Shown here piece after piece: positions 26,528 through 34,456 of a DNA stretch of 47,264 nucleotides (its first letter is position 1; each line of letters begins with the position of its first letter). Under the pieces are notes generated by a model, which was given only the letters and a program-made list of their open reading frames with translations, ran no database searches and had not been told where the DNA came from. The position numbers and the translations under genes are program-made. Origin of the DNA: Micromonospora coerulea (lineage in GTDB: Bacteria > Actinomycetota > Actinomycetes > Mycobacteriales > Micromonosporaceae); assembly GCF_016598485.1 (NCBI RefSeq), contig NZ_JAEMUW010000036.1, positions 1-47,264 on the forward strand. The letters run 5' to 3'.

Positions 26528-26544
26528 GTTTGCCTTCGTTTGCC
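26528..26544 (-). promoter_or_regulatory. Direct repeat GGCAAAC-N3-GGCAAAC before the Rv3235-family gene
   Basis: On the minus strand two GGCAAAC heptamers are spaced 10 bp start to start, 21-37 bp upstream of the ATG. The same doublet stands in front of the neighbouring HTH gene. A TAAGGAT sequence directly downstream could be a -10 element, which would place the repeats in the promoter spacer. Confidence 0.6.
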
Positions 26545-26594
26545 TCCGACAGGCTCCAGTTTCCGGCATGCGAGCGCCGACCGTCAATGCCCCA

Positions 26595-26822
26595 TCACTC
26601 GCCGTCGCGGTCGGTGAGCGGGTTTCCGCGTACCCACTCGGCGGTCTCGGCGTACTTCTGCTGGATGTACTCCTCCAAGCGGGAGCGCTCGACCCGCCAC
26701 TGCCCTCGGCCACCGATCTTGATGGCGGGCAGCTCTCCGCTGCGCACCATGTGGTAGACCTGCGAGTCCGACACGTTGAGCTCGGCGGCCACGTCGGACA
26801 GCAGCAGGAACCTCGGCTCCAC
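26595..26822 (-). CDS. Small excisionase/BldC-type helix-turn-helix DNA-binding protein
   Basis: A 75-residue protein starting at the GTG (VEPRFLLLSDVAAELNVSDS), which follows GGGAG by 5 bp. Nearly the whole length is one MerR-like winged helix of the HTH_17 excisionase class. It shows the recognition helix SDSQVYHMVRSGELPAIKIG and the wing GGRGQWRVERSRLEEYIQQ, followed by a short acidic tail. Proteins of this type are conserved near secA in actinobacteria; relatives such as BldC bind direct repeats as head-to-tail oligomers. A direct repeat in front of its own start and another in front of the adjacent Rv3235-family gene suggest autoregulation and control of that neighbour; this is inferred. 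Confidence 0.85.
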   Translation of the reverse strand: MEPRFLLLSDVAAELNVSDSQVYHMVRSGELPAIKIGGRGQWRVERSRLEEYIQQKYAETAEWVRGNPLTDRDGE

Positions 26823-26844
26823 GCGAACTCCCGGGGTTGACGTC

Positions 26845-26861
26845 GTTTGCCTCAGTTTGCC
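26845..26861 (-). promoter_or_regulatory. Direct repeat GGCAAAC-N3-GGCAAAC before the HTH gene
   Basis: This is the same heptamer doublet as at 26528-26544, with the same 10-bp period and strand, 23-39 bp upstream of the GTG start. The two doublets are identical in the heptamers and differ only in the 3-bp spacer (TGA here, GAA there), so conservation is restricted to the putative contact sites. Confidence 0.65.
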
Positions 26862-27042
26862 ATCAGGAGCGCCGTGGACCCAGCGGCGCCCAACCGGCGC
26901 GCCCGACACGAGGCGCGCGGGACACACCGACGGGAGACTTCTCCCGGACGGGTACGAGGTGTATGACGGTCACGGCGTACGGCATGATCGGCGCCCGGGG
27001 CCCGGCGTCCGCTGGTCCCGGCCTTGAGCAGGGGAGACACCG

Positions 27043-27552
27043 GTGACCGACGAGCTTGTCCGGGTGTACGTGCCGGCGACCGTCCCGATGCTGTCGCGGC
27101 TGCGGGAGCAGGGGCTCACCGACGGCGAGGCGCACGCGGTCACTCCGATGCTGCGCGAGTGGTACGCCGAGGGCGACGAGGAGGAGTTGGAGTACGTCGC
27201 CTTCACCCGGGCCGCCCAGGACGCGCTGCTTCTGCTCCGGGCTGATTCGAGCGCGCCCCGGCGCCGGGTCGTCGTCTCCGTGGACGTGCCCGCCGCGTCG
27301 GTCGGTCGGGGCGACGGCGAGCTCGGGTCCAGCCTGGTACGGCTGATCGGGCCGATCCCGGTGGCCGCGGTCGCCGCGCTCCATGTCGACGGCGCGGAGG
27401 CGGTCGACGACGTGGCGGCCGCCGCCGAGGTGATCGCCGAGGCGCAGGCCGGCGACCCGGACGCGCAGTTCACCGTCGACGGCGCCGAGGACCACGAGCT
27501 GGAGTGGTACGACGTGACCGAGCTGGACCTGCTGCTCCGCACCGTCTCCTGA
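27043..27552 (+). CDS. Conserved actinobacterial protein of unknown function (DUF6912-like)
   Basis: A 169-residue acidic, soluble-looking protein with a GTG start after AGGGGAGA (VTDELVRVYVPATVPMLSRL). No signal peptide or membrane segment is present. The sequence alternates short beta-type segments (RRRVVVSVDVPAAS, GPIPVAAVAALHVDG) with acidic helices and ends HELEWYDVTELDLLLRTV. I recall this pattern as an actinobacteria-specific family often found in this neighbourhood, but no activity is known. It is convergent with the next membrane gene, with only 33 bp between the stops, a stretch that includes the palindrome CGCCGGCCGGCG. Confidence 0.75.
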   Translation: MTDELVRVYVPATVPMLSRLREQGLTDGEAHAVTPMLREWYAEGDEEELEYVAFTRAAQDALLLLRADSSAPRRRVVVSVDVPAASVGRGDGELGSSLVRLIGPIPVAAVAALHVDGAEAVDDVAAAAEVIAEAQAGDPDAQFTVDGAEDHELEWYDVTELDLLLRTVS

Positions 27553-27585
27553 CGATCGCCCGCCGCGCCGGCCGGCGGTGGTAGC

Positions 27586-28605
27586 TCAGCCGGCCGGCTC
27601 GTCCTCGTCCGCGTCGACGGCCGGGCCGAGGGTGCGACCGAAGGCGACCAGCGCCGTCAGCGCCCCGACGAAGAGCACCCAGATGCCATTGTCGATCCGC
27701 GAGGTGCCGAGCGCCGTCTGCGCGACCTGGTCGGCGTCGCTGAGCGCGGCGGCCAGGTCCAGCAACGCCCGGCCGCCGACCCGGATGATCACCTCGGTGA
27801 GCAGCAGGAGCAGACCAGGCCCCGCCCCGGCGAGCAGGTAGGCCGGCCAGCGCGGCTGCGGCGCGGCGGTGTCCCGGCGGGCCGTGCGGCGCGACCAGGT
27901 CAGGTAGCCGAAGGCCACCAGCCCGGCCAGCAGCCCGGCCAGCAGCGATTCGGTACGGGACACCCACTTCGCGGCGGTGAGCACCGACTCCTGGCTGTCG
28001 CCCGAGCCGAAAAGGTCGGAGAGCGGGTCCCGGGCACGGCTGAAGGCCACCACGAAGATCAGCGTGGCCAGCGCCGCGCTCGCGGCCGCACCCACCACCC
28101 GGGCGGTGCGGGCGCCGGCGACCGCGCCGCCGATGATGGCCGCCGCCGCGGTGGTGCCGGCGATCGTGTTGGTGGTGGCGTTGTCGGCGTACGTCAGGTT
28201 GATCGCCACGGCGGCGGCGAGCCCGACCAGCAGGCCGGCACCGGTGGCGGCCAGGAAGCGCAGGGTGGCCCGTTCGGTGCGGCGGGCCAGTGGGTTGGTG
28301 GCCGCGAGGGCGCCCGCGGCACCGGCGACCAACGCGGCCGAGATGACCCCGGGCAGCGCGTACGCGGAGAGGCTGATCGCGGTGACGCCGGCCTCGGCCG
28401 AGTGGATCGCCGCCCGCGTCGACCAGAGCATCGCCGCCAGCCACCCGACGGCGACCAGCGCGAGCACCACCGCACCGGGTGCGACCGTCGCCCGGCCGGT
28501 GCCCGCCGCCGTACCCGCCACGTCGGCCGGGGCGGTCTGCTCGACCGGGGCGGCCGTGGGCTGGTCCGGTTCCGCGGCCGTGGAGCTGCCGGGCTGGTTG
28601 CTCAT
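27586..28605 (-). CDS. Hypothetical multi-span membrane protein
   Basis: A 339-residue protein from the ATG at 28603-28605, which follows GGGGAG (MSNQPGSSTAAEPDQPTAAP). The first 40 residues are a Pro/Ala/Thr-rich, probably cytoplasmic tail. Seven or eight hydrophobic segments follow, for example APGAVVLALVAVGWLAAMLW, SAYALPGVISAALVAGAAGA and LRFLAATGAGLLVGLAAAVA. The short C-terminus is acidic (VDADEDEPAG). No recognised domain or catalytic motif is visible. It resembles poorly characterised membrane proteins common in Micromonosporaceae; its role is unknown. Confidence 0.75.
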   Translation of the reverse strand: MSNQPGSSTAAEPDQPTAAPVEQTAPADVAGTAAGTGRATVAPGAVVLALVAVGWLAAMLWSTRAAIHSAEAGVTAISLSAYALPGVISAALVAGAAGALAATNPLARRTERATLRFLAATGAGLLVGLAAAVAINLTYADNATTNTIAGTTAAAAIIGGAVAGARTARVVGAAASAALATLIFVVAFSRARDPLSDLFGSGDSQESVLTAAKWVSRTESLLAGLLAGLVAFGYLTWSRRTARRDTAAPQPRWPAYLLAGAGPGLLLLLTEVIIRVGGRALLDLAAALSDADQVAQTALGTSRIDNGIWVLFVGALTALVAFGRTLGPAVDADEDEPAG

Positions 28606-29051
28606 CGTCTCCCCTTCGACGGACGCCGGATCGGCCGCGACGGCCGGGCAGGTCACCGGTCATCCAGGGTACGCGTCGCCGCGCGCCCGACCCCGTGCCC
28701 GCCTCCGCCCGCCGCACCCACGCATCCCCGTGGTGCCGGCGGTGGAGCATCGTCCGTCGGTTGCCGAAGAATCGCAGGGCTGCCGTCCACGCTGCAGACG
28801 GTTCGCCGCCTCTGCCGCCGGTTGGCCTACGGTCTGGTGTGCGGTGGTCCGTCCCGGTGTTCGGCCGGCCAGCCGGCGGGCCCGGGCCGGGAGAGGCGGG
28901 GCGGGGTGGGGCGAGGGGGCTCGCATGGAAGAATCGGCGCAGGTCCCGCCGCCGCGACCGGTCCACCGCGCGGTGCCCGGCGACCGGCCGTCCGGTCGGT
29001 GCCCGCGGGTCCGGTTTCGCCACCGCCGTCGAGATCGCACAGGAGCCTGTG
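28606..29051. other. 446-bp intergenic region upstream of pruA
   Basis: This lies between the divergent starts of the membrane protein and pruA. Several frames are open on both strands, but their translations are arginine/proline/glycine-rich and lack family resemblance or ribosome sites, so no gene is called. A very GC-rich run occurs around 28870-28920. Promoters for both flanking genes must lie here, but no convincing -35/-10 pair was found by eye. Confidence 0.6.
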
Positions 29052-30680
29052 ATGGACGCCGTGTTCTCCGTACCCGAGCCGCGCAACGAGCCGGTACGCA
29101 CCTACGAGCCGGGCAGCGCCGACCGGGAGCGGCTCCAGCGGCGGCTCACCGAGCTGGCCGCCGAGCGCATCGAGCTGCCGATGACCATCGCCGGTGAGCA
29201 GCGGATGGCCGGCGGCGCGTCGATCGACGTGGTCCAGCCGCACAAGCACGCGCACGTGCTCGGTGTCACCGGTCACGCCAACCACGAGGACGCCCGCGCC
29301 GCCGTCAAGGCCGCCAAGGACGCCGCTCCGATGTGGCGGGCGCTGCCCTTCGAGGAGCGGGCCGCGATCTTCCTGCGCGCCGCCGAGCTGCTGGCCGGCC
29401 CCTGGCGGGACACCCTGAACGCGGCCACCATGCTCGGTCAGTCCAAGACCGCCGTGCAGGCCGAGATCGACTCCGCCTGCGAGTTCATCGACTTCCTCCG
29501 GTTCAACGTGCACTTCGCCCGGAAGCTGCTGGCGGAGCAGCCGATGTCGTCGGCGGGGGTGTGGAACCGCTTCGACCACCGCCCGCTGGAGGGCTTCGTC
29601 TACGCGGTCACCCCGTTCAACTTCACCGCCATCGCCGGCAACCTGCCCTCGGCACCGGCGCTGCTGGGCAACACCGTGGTCTGGAAGCCGGGTCCGACCC
29701 AGCAGTTCGCCGCGCACTTCACCATGCGGCTCTTCGAGGCGGCCGGCCTGCCCCCGGGCGTGATCAACATGGTCACCGGGCGGGGTGAGGAGGTCTCCGA
29801 CGTCGTGCTCGCCGACCCGGACCTGGCCGGCATCCACTTCACCGGCTCCACCAAGGTCTTCCAGCACCTGTGGCGGACCGTCGGCGAGAACATCGCCGGC
29901 TACCGGGGCTACCCGCGCCTGGTCGGCGAGACCGGCGGCAAGGACTTCGTGGTCGCGCACACCAGCGCCGACGTGGACGCGCTGCACACCGCGCTGATCC
30001 GGGGCGCGTACGAGTACCAGGGCCAGAAGTGCTCGGCGGCCTCCCGGGCGTACGTCCCGCGGTCGCTGTGGGAGGGCGGGCTGCGTGACCGGCTGGCCGC
30101 CACCGCCGACTCGCTCACCTACGGCGACGTCACCGACTTCAGCAACTTCGGCGGCGCGGTGATCGACGACAAGGCGTTCTTCCGGCACACCGCCGCGCTG
30201 GAGCTGATCAACAACGACGACACCTGCCGCGTCCTGGCCGGCGGCACGGCCGACGAGTCGGTCGGGTACTTCGTCCGGCCCACCCTGTTCGAGTGCAGCG
30301 ACGCCGCGCACGAGACCTTCACCACCGAGTACTTCGGCCCGATCCTCGGCGTGCACGTCTTCGACGACGCCCGCTTCGACGACGTGGTCGCGCAGGCCGA
30401 GGCGATCGCCCCGTACGCCCTGACCGGGTCGATCTTCGCGAACGACCGCCGGGTCGTCGACGCGGTGGCGGAGAAGATGCGGTACGCGGCCGGCAACTTC
30501 TACATCAACGACAAGCCGACCGGCGCGGTGGTCGGGCAGCAGCCCTTCGGGGGCGCCCGGGCCAGCGGCACCAACGACAAGGCCGGCTCCTGGCACAACC
30601 TGGTGCGCTGGATGTCGCCGCGGACGATCAAGGAGACCTTCGTCCCGCCGACCGACCACACGTACCCGCACATGGGCTGA
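29052..30680 (+). CDS. pruA: L-glutamate gamma-semialdehyde (1-pyrroline-5-carboxylate) dehydrogenase
   Basis: NAD-dependent aldehyde dehydrogenase that converts P5C/glutamate semialdehyde to glutamate in proline catabolism. The ATG at 29052 has AGGAG 6 bp upstream and gives 542 residues; the frame is open further upstream without resemblance. The N-terminal motif VVQPHKHAHVLG and the Rossmann region AVTPFNFTAIAGNLPSAPAL are visible. The catalytic Glu lies in LVGETGGKDFVV and the nucleophilic Cys in YQGQKCSAASR. The C-terminal GQQPFGGARASGTNDKAG is typical of the P5CDH type 1 family. No proline dehydrogenase gene lies alongside within the window. Confidence 0.95.
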   Translation: MDAVFSVPEPRNEPVRTYEPGSADRERLQRRLTELAAERIELPMTIAGEQRMAGGASIDVVQPHKHAHVLGVTGHANHEDARAAVKAAKDAAPMWRALPFEERAAIFLRAAELLAGPWRDTLNAATMLGQSKTAVQAEIDSACEFIDFLRFNVHFARKLLAEQPMSSAGVWNRFDHRPLEGFVYAVTPFNFTAIAGNLPSAPALLGNTVVWKPGPTQQFAAHFTMRLFEAAGLPPGVINMVTGRGEEVSDVVLADPDLAGIHFTGSTKVFQHLWRTVGENIAGYRGYPRLVGETGGKDFVVAHTSADVDALHTALIRGAYEYQGQKCSAASRAYVPRSLWEGGLRDRLAATADSLTYGDVTDFSNFGGAVIDDKAFFRHTAALELINNDDTCRVLAGGTADESVGYFVRPTLFECSDAAHETFTTEYFGPILGVHVFDDARFDDVVAQAEAIAPYALTGSIFANDRRVVDAVAEKMRYAAGNFYINDKPTGAVVGQQPFGGARASGTNDKAGSWHNLVRWMSPRTIKETFVPPTDHTYPHMG

Positions 30681-30699
30681 ACCGGCGACGGTCGCCGGT
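30681..30699 (+). terminator. Short hairpin directly after pruA
   Basis: Perfect 8-bp arms ACCGGCGA and TCGCCGGT with a CGG loop begin at the first base after the pruA stop. There is no T tract, so it may be a weak terminator or an mRNA 3'-end stabiliser. Confidence 0.45.
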
Positions 30700-30774
30700 G
30701 GCGCGCGCAGCGTCACCGGCGGCCGGGTCGGCCCCGCCGGACGTCCGGCCGAGGGCACCGGTCATCCTCGGGGG

Positions 30775-30793
30775 ACTGTCGTCCGCCGACAGT
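30775..30793 (+). promoter_or_regulatory. Palindrome upstream of the PadR gene, candidate operator
   Basis: The 7-bp arms ACTGTCG and CGACAGT flank a 5-bp spacer, 78 bp before the PadR start codon. PadR-family repressors bind short inverted repeats near their own promoters, so self-regulation is plausible but unproven. Confidence 0.4.
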
Positions 30794-30870
30794 GCACATT
30801 GGAAGCCCCGTCGGGTGGCGAAAACGGCAAATCCTGGACGCCGCGTCGGCAAAGTGGCAGCTTAGAGGGC

Positions 30871-31386
30871 ATGGCGGAATCCGGAGTCAACCCCACTGCG
30901 GCGGCCCTGCTGGGCCTGCTGCACGAGGGCCCGATGACAGGCGGCCAGCTGATGGCCGCCGCTGAACGGCGGTTGGCGCCGTACTGGTCGATGACCCGCA
31001 GTCAGGTCTACCGCGAGTTGCCGGTGCTGGCCGAGCGGGGGTTCGTGCGGCTCGGCAAGCCCGGGCCGCGGATGAGTCAGCCCTACGCGATCACCGCGGC
31101 CGGGAAACGGACATTCTCCAAGTGGCTGGCGGAAAACCCCGGCCGGGACACCATCCGCAACCCGATCGCGCTGCGGATCGCCTTCGGCAACCTGCACTCG
31201 GCGAGCCAGCTGAAGAACTTGTACGCCTCGGCGAACGAGTACCACACGGAGGCCCTGGCGGCGGTCCGGGAACAGGTGAAGAACGCCAAGAAGGAAGGCG
31301 ACACCTACGACGCCAGCGCGCTGGAGTTCGCCGTCGCCTACCACAAGGCCGCCCTGTCCTGGCTCAAGACCGCCCCGGTCGGCTGA
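30871..31386 (+). CDS. PadR-family transcriptional regulator
   Basis: A 171-residue regulator starting at an ATG (MAESGVNPTAAALLGLLHEG). The N-terminal winged helix of the PadR family is clear (GPMTGGQLMAAAERRLAPYW, MTRSQVYRELPVLAERGFVRLG, then QPYAITAAGKRTFSKWL). The C-terminal half is a helical dimerisation segment (VRVREQ-type helices around LAAVREQVKNAKKEGDTYDA). It stands alone between pruA and prfB on the same strand. A perfect 7-bp inverted repeat 78 bp upstream is a candidate operator. The effector and targets are unknown. Confidence 0.9.
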   Translation: MAESGVNPTAAALLGLLHEGPMTGGQLMAAAERRLAPYWSMTRSQVYRELPVLAERGFVRLGKPGPRMSQPYAITAAGKRTFSKWLAENPGRDTIRNPIALRIAFGNLHSASQLKNLYASANEYHTEALAAVREQVKNAKKEGDTYDASALEFAVAYHKAALSWLKTAPVG

Positions 31387-31452
31387 ACAGCTGCGGCGGG
31401 TCGGGCCATCTGAGGTGAACGGACCGCAGGCGGCCAAGTACGCTTGTCTGTC

Positions 31453-32574
31453 GTGACCGCTGCCGATTACGCCGAACAGCTCAAGGAACTCGACGCCACC
31501 CTCCGCAACATCGAGGCCGTCCTCAACCTGGACCGGCTGCACGAGCAGAAGGCCCGGCTCGAGGAGCAGGCGTCCGCGCCGGACCTCTGGGACGACCAGG
31601 CCAAGGCCCAGGCGGTGACCTCGCAGCTGTCGTACGTCAACGGCGAGATCGGCCGGCTCGGCAGCCTCCGGGCCCGGCTCGACGACGCCGGCGTCCTGCT
31701 GGAGCTGGCCGAGGCGGAGTCCGACCCCGGGGTGCTCTCCGAGGTCGAGGGCGAGATCACCGGGCTGACCAAGGCCATCCAGGAGATGGAGGTCCGCACC
31801 CTGCTCTCCGGCGAGTACGACTCGCGGGAGGCGCTGGTCGCCATCCGGGCCGGCGCCGGCGGCGTGGACGCGGCGGACTTCGCCGAGATGCTGCTGCGGA
31901 TGTACCTGCGCTGGGCCGAGCGGCACGGCTACCCGACGGAGGTCTACGAGACCTCGTACGCCGAGGAGGCGGGCCTCAAGTCCGCGACCTTCACCGTCAA
32001 GGTCCCGTACGCCTACGGCACGCTCAGCGTCGAGTCGGGCACCCACCGGCTGGTGCGGATCAGCCCGTTCGACAACCAGGGCCGCCGGCAGACCAGTTTC
32101 GCCGGCGTCGAGGTGCTGCCGGTGGTGGAGCAGACCGACCACATCGACATCCCCGAGAACGAGATGCGGATCGACGTGTACCGCTCCTCGGGCCCCGGTG
32201 GGCAGAGCGTCAACACCACCGACTCCGCGGTGCGGATCACCCACATCCCGACCGGCATCGTGGTCACCTGCCAGAACGAGAAGTCCCAGCTGCAGAACAA
32301 GGCCTCCGCGCTGCGCGTGCTCCAGGCCCGGCTGCTGGAGCGCAAGCGCCAGGAGGAGCAGGCCAAGATGGCGGGCCTGAAGACCGACGCCGCCGGGTCG
32401 TGGGGCGACCAGATGCGGTCGTACGTCCTGCACCCGTATCAGATGGTGAAGGATCTGCGTACCGAGCAGGAGACGGGCAATCCGTCCGCGGTCTTCGACG
32501 GTGAGCTGGACAGCTTCATCGAGGCGGGCATCCGCTGGCGCAAGCAGCAGCAAATGGCCGGCGACGCTGCGTGA
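31453..32574 (+). CDS. prfB: Peptide chain release factor 2
   Basis: RF2, which terminates translation at UGA and UAA, 373 residues. The specificity tripeptide SPF is present (VRISPFDNQGRR), as is the catalytic GGQ loop SSGPGGQSVNT. The frame is continuous, with no in-frame TGA in the early codons, so there is no programmed frameshift as in E. coli. The GTG at 31453 (VTAADYAEQLKEL) is preferred over the upstream in-frame TTG at 31444. A TACGCT hexamer ends only a few bases before it, which suggests a leaderless or near-leaderless transcript. ftsE follows 119 bp later with its own promoter. Confidence 0.96.
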   Translation: MTAADYAEQLKELDATLRNIEAVLNLDRLHEQKARLEEQASAPDLWDDQAKAQAVTSQLSYVNGEIGRLGSLRARLDDAGVLLELAEAESDPGVLSEVEGEITGLTKAIQEMEVRTLLSGEYDSREALVAIRAGAGGVDAADFAEMLLRMYLRWAERHGYPTEVYETSYAEEAGLKSATFTVKVPYAYGTLSVESGTHRLVRISPFDNQGRRQTSFAGVEVLPVVEQTDHIDIPENEMRIDVYRSSGPGGQSVNTTDSAVRITHIPTGIVVTCQNEKSQLQNKASALRVLQARLLERKRQEEQAKMAGLKTDAAGSWGDQMRSYVLHPYQMVKDLRTEQETGNPSAVFDGELDSFIEAGIRWRKQQQMAGDAA

Positions 32575-32657
32575 TCACTTGCGGGCGGAGTGCGTCGTCG
32601 ATCTCCACGTCAGACACCAAATAGACGACTCGCCTCGTTCTCTGGGGGGCGGGGGGC

Positions 32658-32685
32658 TTGGCTCTCCGGTTACACCGCGTAGACT
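32658..32685 (+). promoter_or_regulatory. Candidate housekeeping promoter of ftsEX
   Basis: TTGGCT (32658-32663) and TAGACT (32680-32685) are separated by 16 bp. The expected start of transcription falls within a few bases of the ftsE GTG at 32694, and no Shine-Dalgarno sequence is present, which fits a leaderless mRNA. Leaderless messages are common in actinobacteria. Confidence 0.55.
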
Positions 32686-32693
32686 CTCGACCC

Positions 32694-33374
32694 GTGATTC
32701 AGCTTGAGCAAGTGACGAAGACGTACCCGAAGGCGTCCCGGCCTTCGCTCGACAACGTGTCCGTCTCGATCGAGAAGGGCGAGTTCGTCTTCTTCATCGG
32801 TCCATCCGGCTCCGGCAAGTCCACCATCATCAAGATGCTGCTGCACGAGGTCAGCCCCAACAAGGGCCGCGTCGTCGTGAACGGCAAGGACGTCACGTCG
32901 ATGCGTTCCTGGAAGCGACCCCACTTCCGGCGCTCCATCGGCTGTGTCTTCCAGGACTTCCGGCTGCTGCCCAACCGCACCGCGTACGAGAACGTGGCGT
33001 TCGCCCTCGAGGTGATCGGCAAGACCAAGGCGGTCGCCCGCCGGGTCGTGCCGGAGGTGCTGGAGCTGGTGGGTCTCGGTGGCAAGGAGCACCGCTACCC
33101 GCACGAGCTCTCCGGTGGTGAGCAGCAGCGGGTCGCCGTGGCCCGGGCGTTCGTGAACCGTCCGCTGATCCTGCTGGCGGACGAGCCGACCGGAAACCTG
33201 GACCCGGACACCTCGATCGAGATCATGCGCCTGCTGGACCGGATCAACCGCACCGGCACGACCGTCGTGATGGTCACGCACGACTCCAACATCGTGAACC
33301 AGATGCGCCGCCGCGTCGTCGAGATCGAAAGCGGCCGCATCGTGCGCGACCAGGCCCGCGGCGTCTACGGCTGA
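32694..33374 (+). CDS. ftsE: FtsE, ATPase of the FtsEX division complex
   Basis: ABC-type ATPase, 226 residues, that partners FtsX to control peptidoglycan hydrolases during division. The Walker A motif is GPSGSGKST near residue 36. The signature is LSGGEQQRVAVARA, the Walker B is LILLADEPTGNLD and the H-loop is VMVTHDSNIV. The start is the GTG reading VIQLEQVTKTYPKASRPSL. ftsX follows after 71 bp, the conserved order. Upstream, a good promoter pair ends so close to the start codon that the transcript is probably leaderless. Confidence 0.96.
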   Translation: MIQLEQVTKTYPKASRPSLDNVSVSIEKGEFVFFIGPSGSGKSTIIKMLLHEVSPNKGRVVVNGKDVTSMRSWKRPHFRRSIGCVFQDFRLLPNRTAYENVAFALEVIGKTKAVARRVVPEVLELVGLGGKEHRYPHELSGGEQQRVAVARAFVNRPLILLADEPTGNLDPDTSIEIMRLLDRINRTGTTVVMVTHDSNIVNQMRRRVVEIESGRIVRDQARGVYG

Positions 33375-33445
33375 GCCGGCGCTCGGCTGCGAGCCGTAGA
33401 CCCTGACGACGAACACCTCATGCCGGAGAGCCGGAGGAACCCCCG

Positions 33446-34321
33446 ATGCGCGTGAAATACGTCCTGTCCGAGGTACTGGTCGGGCTGTGGCGCAACGTCA
33501 CCATGACCATCGCCATGATCATCACGTTGGCGGTGTCACTGTTCATGCTGGGCGGCAGCGGTCTGCTGTACCAGAAGGTCGGCGACATGAAGGATCTCTA
33601 CTACGAGAACATCCAGGTCTCGATCTTCCTGAAGACCGACGTCAACGAGCAGCAGCGCACCGATCTGGACGCCAAGCTGAAGAGCGACCCCCTGGTGAAG
33701 GAGGTCGTGTACGTCAACAAGGACGAGGCGTACAAGCGCTTCCAGGAGATGTACCAGGACGCTCCGGACCTGGTGAGCGCGGTCAAGCCGGACCAGCTGC
33801 CCGAGTCGTTCCGACTCAAGCTGGTCAACCCCGAGCAGTACAAGAGCATCTACGACCAGTACAAGGACACCGAGGGCGTCGACGAGATCGTCGACCAGAG
33901 CAAGCTGCTGGACAAGGTCTTCGGCGTGCTCACCGGGATCCAGACCTTCGCGCTGGCCATCGCGATCGTGATGGCGGTCGCCGCCCTGCTCCTGGTGGCC
34001 AACACGATCCAGGTGGCCGCCTACAGCAAGCGGCGTGAGGTCGCGGTCATGAAGCTCGTCGGCGCCTCCAACTGGTTCATCCAGGCGCCGTTCGTGCTGG
34101 AGGCGGTGGTCGCCGGTCTGATCGGCTCGATCCTGGGCCTGATCGCGCTGATCACCCTGAAGACCTTCGCCGCCGGCGGGTCGATGGCGACGCTGGAGGG
34201 CCTGATCACGCCGATCTCCTGGTCCGAGATCCTCCTGATGTTCCCGCTCATGGCGGGCGTCGGCGGTCTGGTCAGCGCCGTCACCGCCTGGGTCACGCTC
34301 CGGTTCTACCTGCGGGTCTAG
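33446..34321 (+). CDS. ftsX: FtsX, membrane subunit of the FtsEX division complex
   Basis: A 291-residue integral membrane protein of the FtsX/MacB permease type. A first helix (VTMTIAMIITLAVSLFMLGG, about 17-38) leads into a large extracytoplasmic domain of about 120 residues. In mycobacteria this domain contacts the hydrolase RipC. Three more helices follow (about 168-190, 215-240 and 255-280). The cytoplasmic loop AYSKRREVAVMKLVGASNWFI is the family's coupling motif to FtsE. It starts at an ATG after CCGGAGGAAC and is followed by a strong terminator hairpin. Confidence 0.96.
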   Translation: MRVKYVLSEVLVGLWRNVTMTIAMIITLAVSLFMLGGSGLLYQKVGDMKDLYYENIQVSIFLKTDVNEQQRTDLDAKLKSDPLVKEVVYVNKDEAYKRFQEMYQDAPDLVSAVKPDQLPESFRLKLVNPEQYKSIYDQYKDTEGVDEIVDQSKLLDKVFGVLTGIQTFALAIAIVMAVAALLLVANTIQVAAYSKRREVAVMKLVGASNWFIQAPFVLEAVVAGLIGSILGLIALITLKTFAAGGSMATLEGLITPISWSEILLMFPLMAGVGGLVSAVTAWVTLRFYLRV

Positions 34322-34344
34322 TTTCCGCACCGGCTCTGCCGAGG

Positions 34345-34378
34345 CCCTCCCGCGCCAGGAATAAACGGCGCGGGAGGG
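34345..34378 (+). terminator. Terminator hairpin after ftsX
   Basis: A perfect 12-bp stem (left arm CCCTCCCGCGCC) with a 10-base AT-rich loop (AGGAATAAAC) is followed by TCCTTGTCATT. It begins 23 bp after the ftsX stop and separates ftsEX from smpB. Confidence 0.88.
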
Positions 34379-34456
34379 TCCTTGTCATTCGGGTAACATG
34401 ATCTCGCCCCGCGGCCGGTCAGCCGGTCGTGGGTCAGCTGGAAGGAGGTGGCGCCG

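Noticed and set aside
28660..29051. Possible extra gene or extended N-terminus upstream of pruA
   Set aside because: The open frame upstream of the pruA ATG translates to Arg/Pro/Gly-rich sequence unlike P5C dehydrogenases, and AGGAG marks the ATG at 29052 as the start.
31453..31600. Programmed frameshift in prfB
   Set aside because: The reading frame is continuous through the region and no in-frame TGA with a slippery CTT context is present.
34448..34450. GTG as the smpB start
   Set aside because: It overlaps the AAGGAGG ribosome site itself. The ATG at 34457 has proper spacing and fits the family N-terminus.
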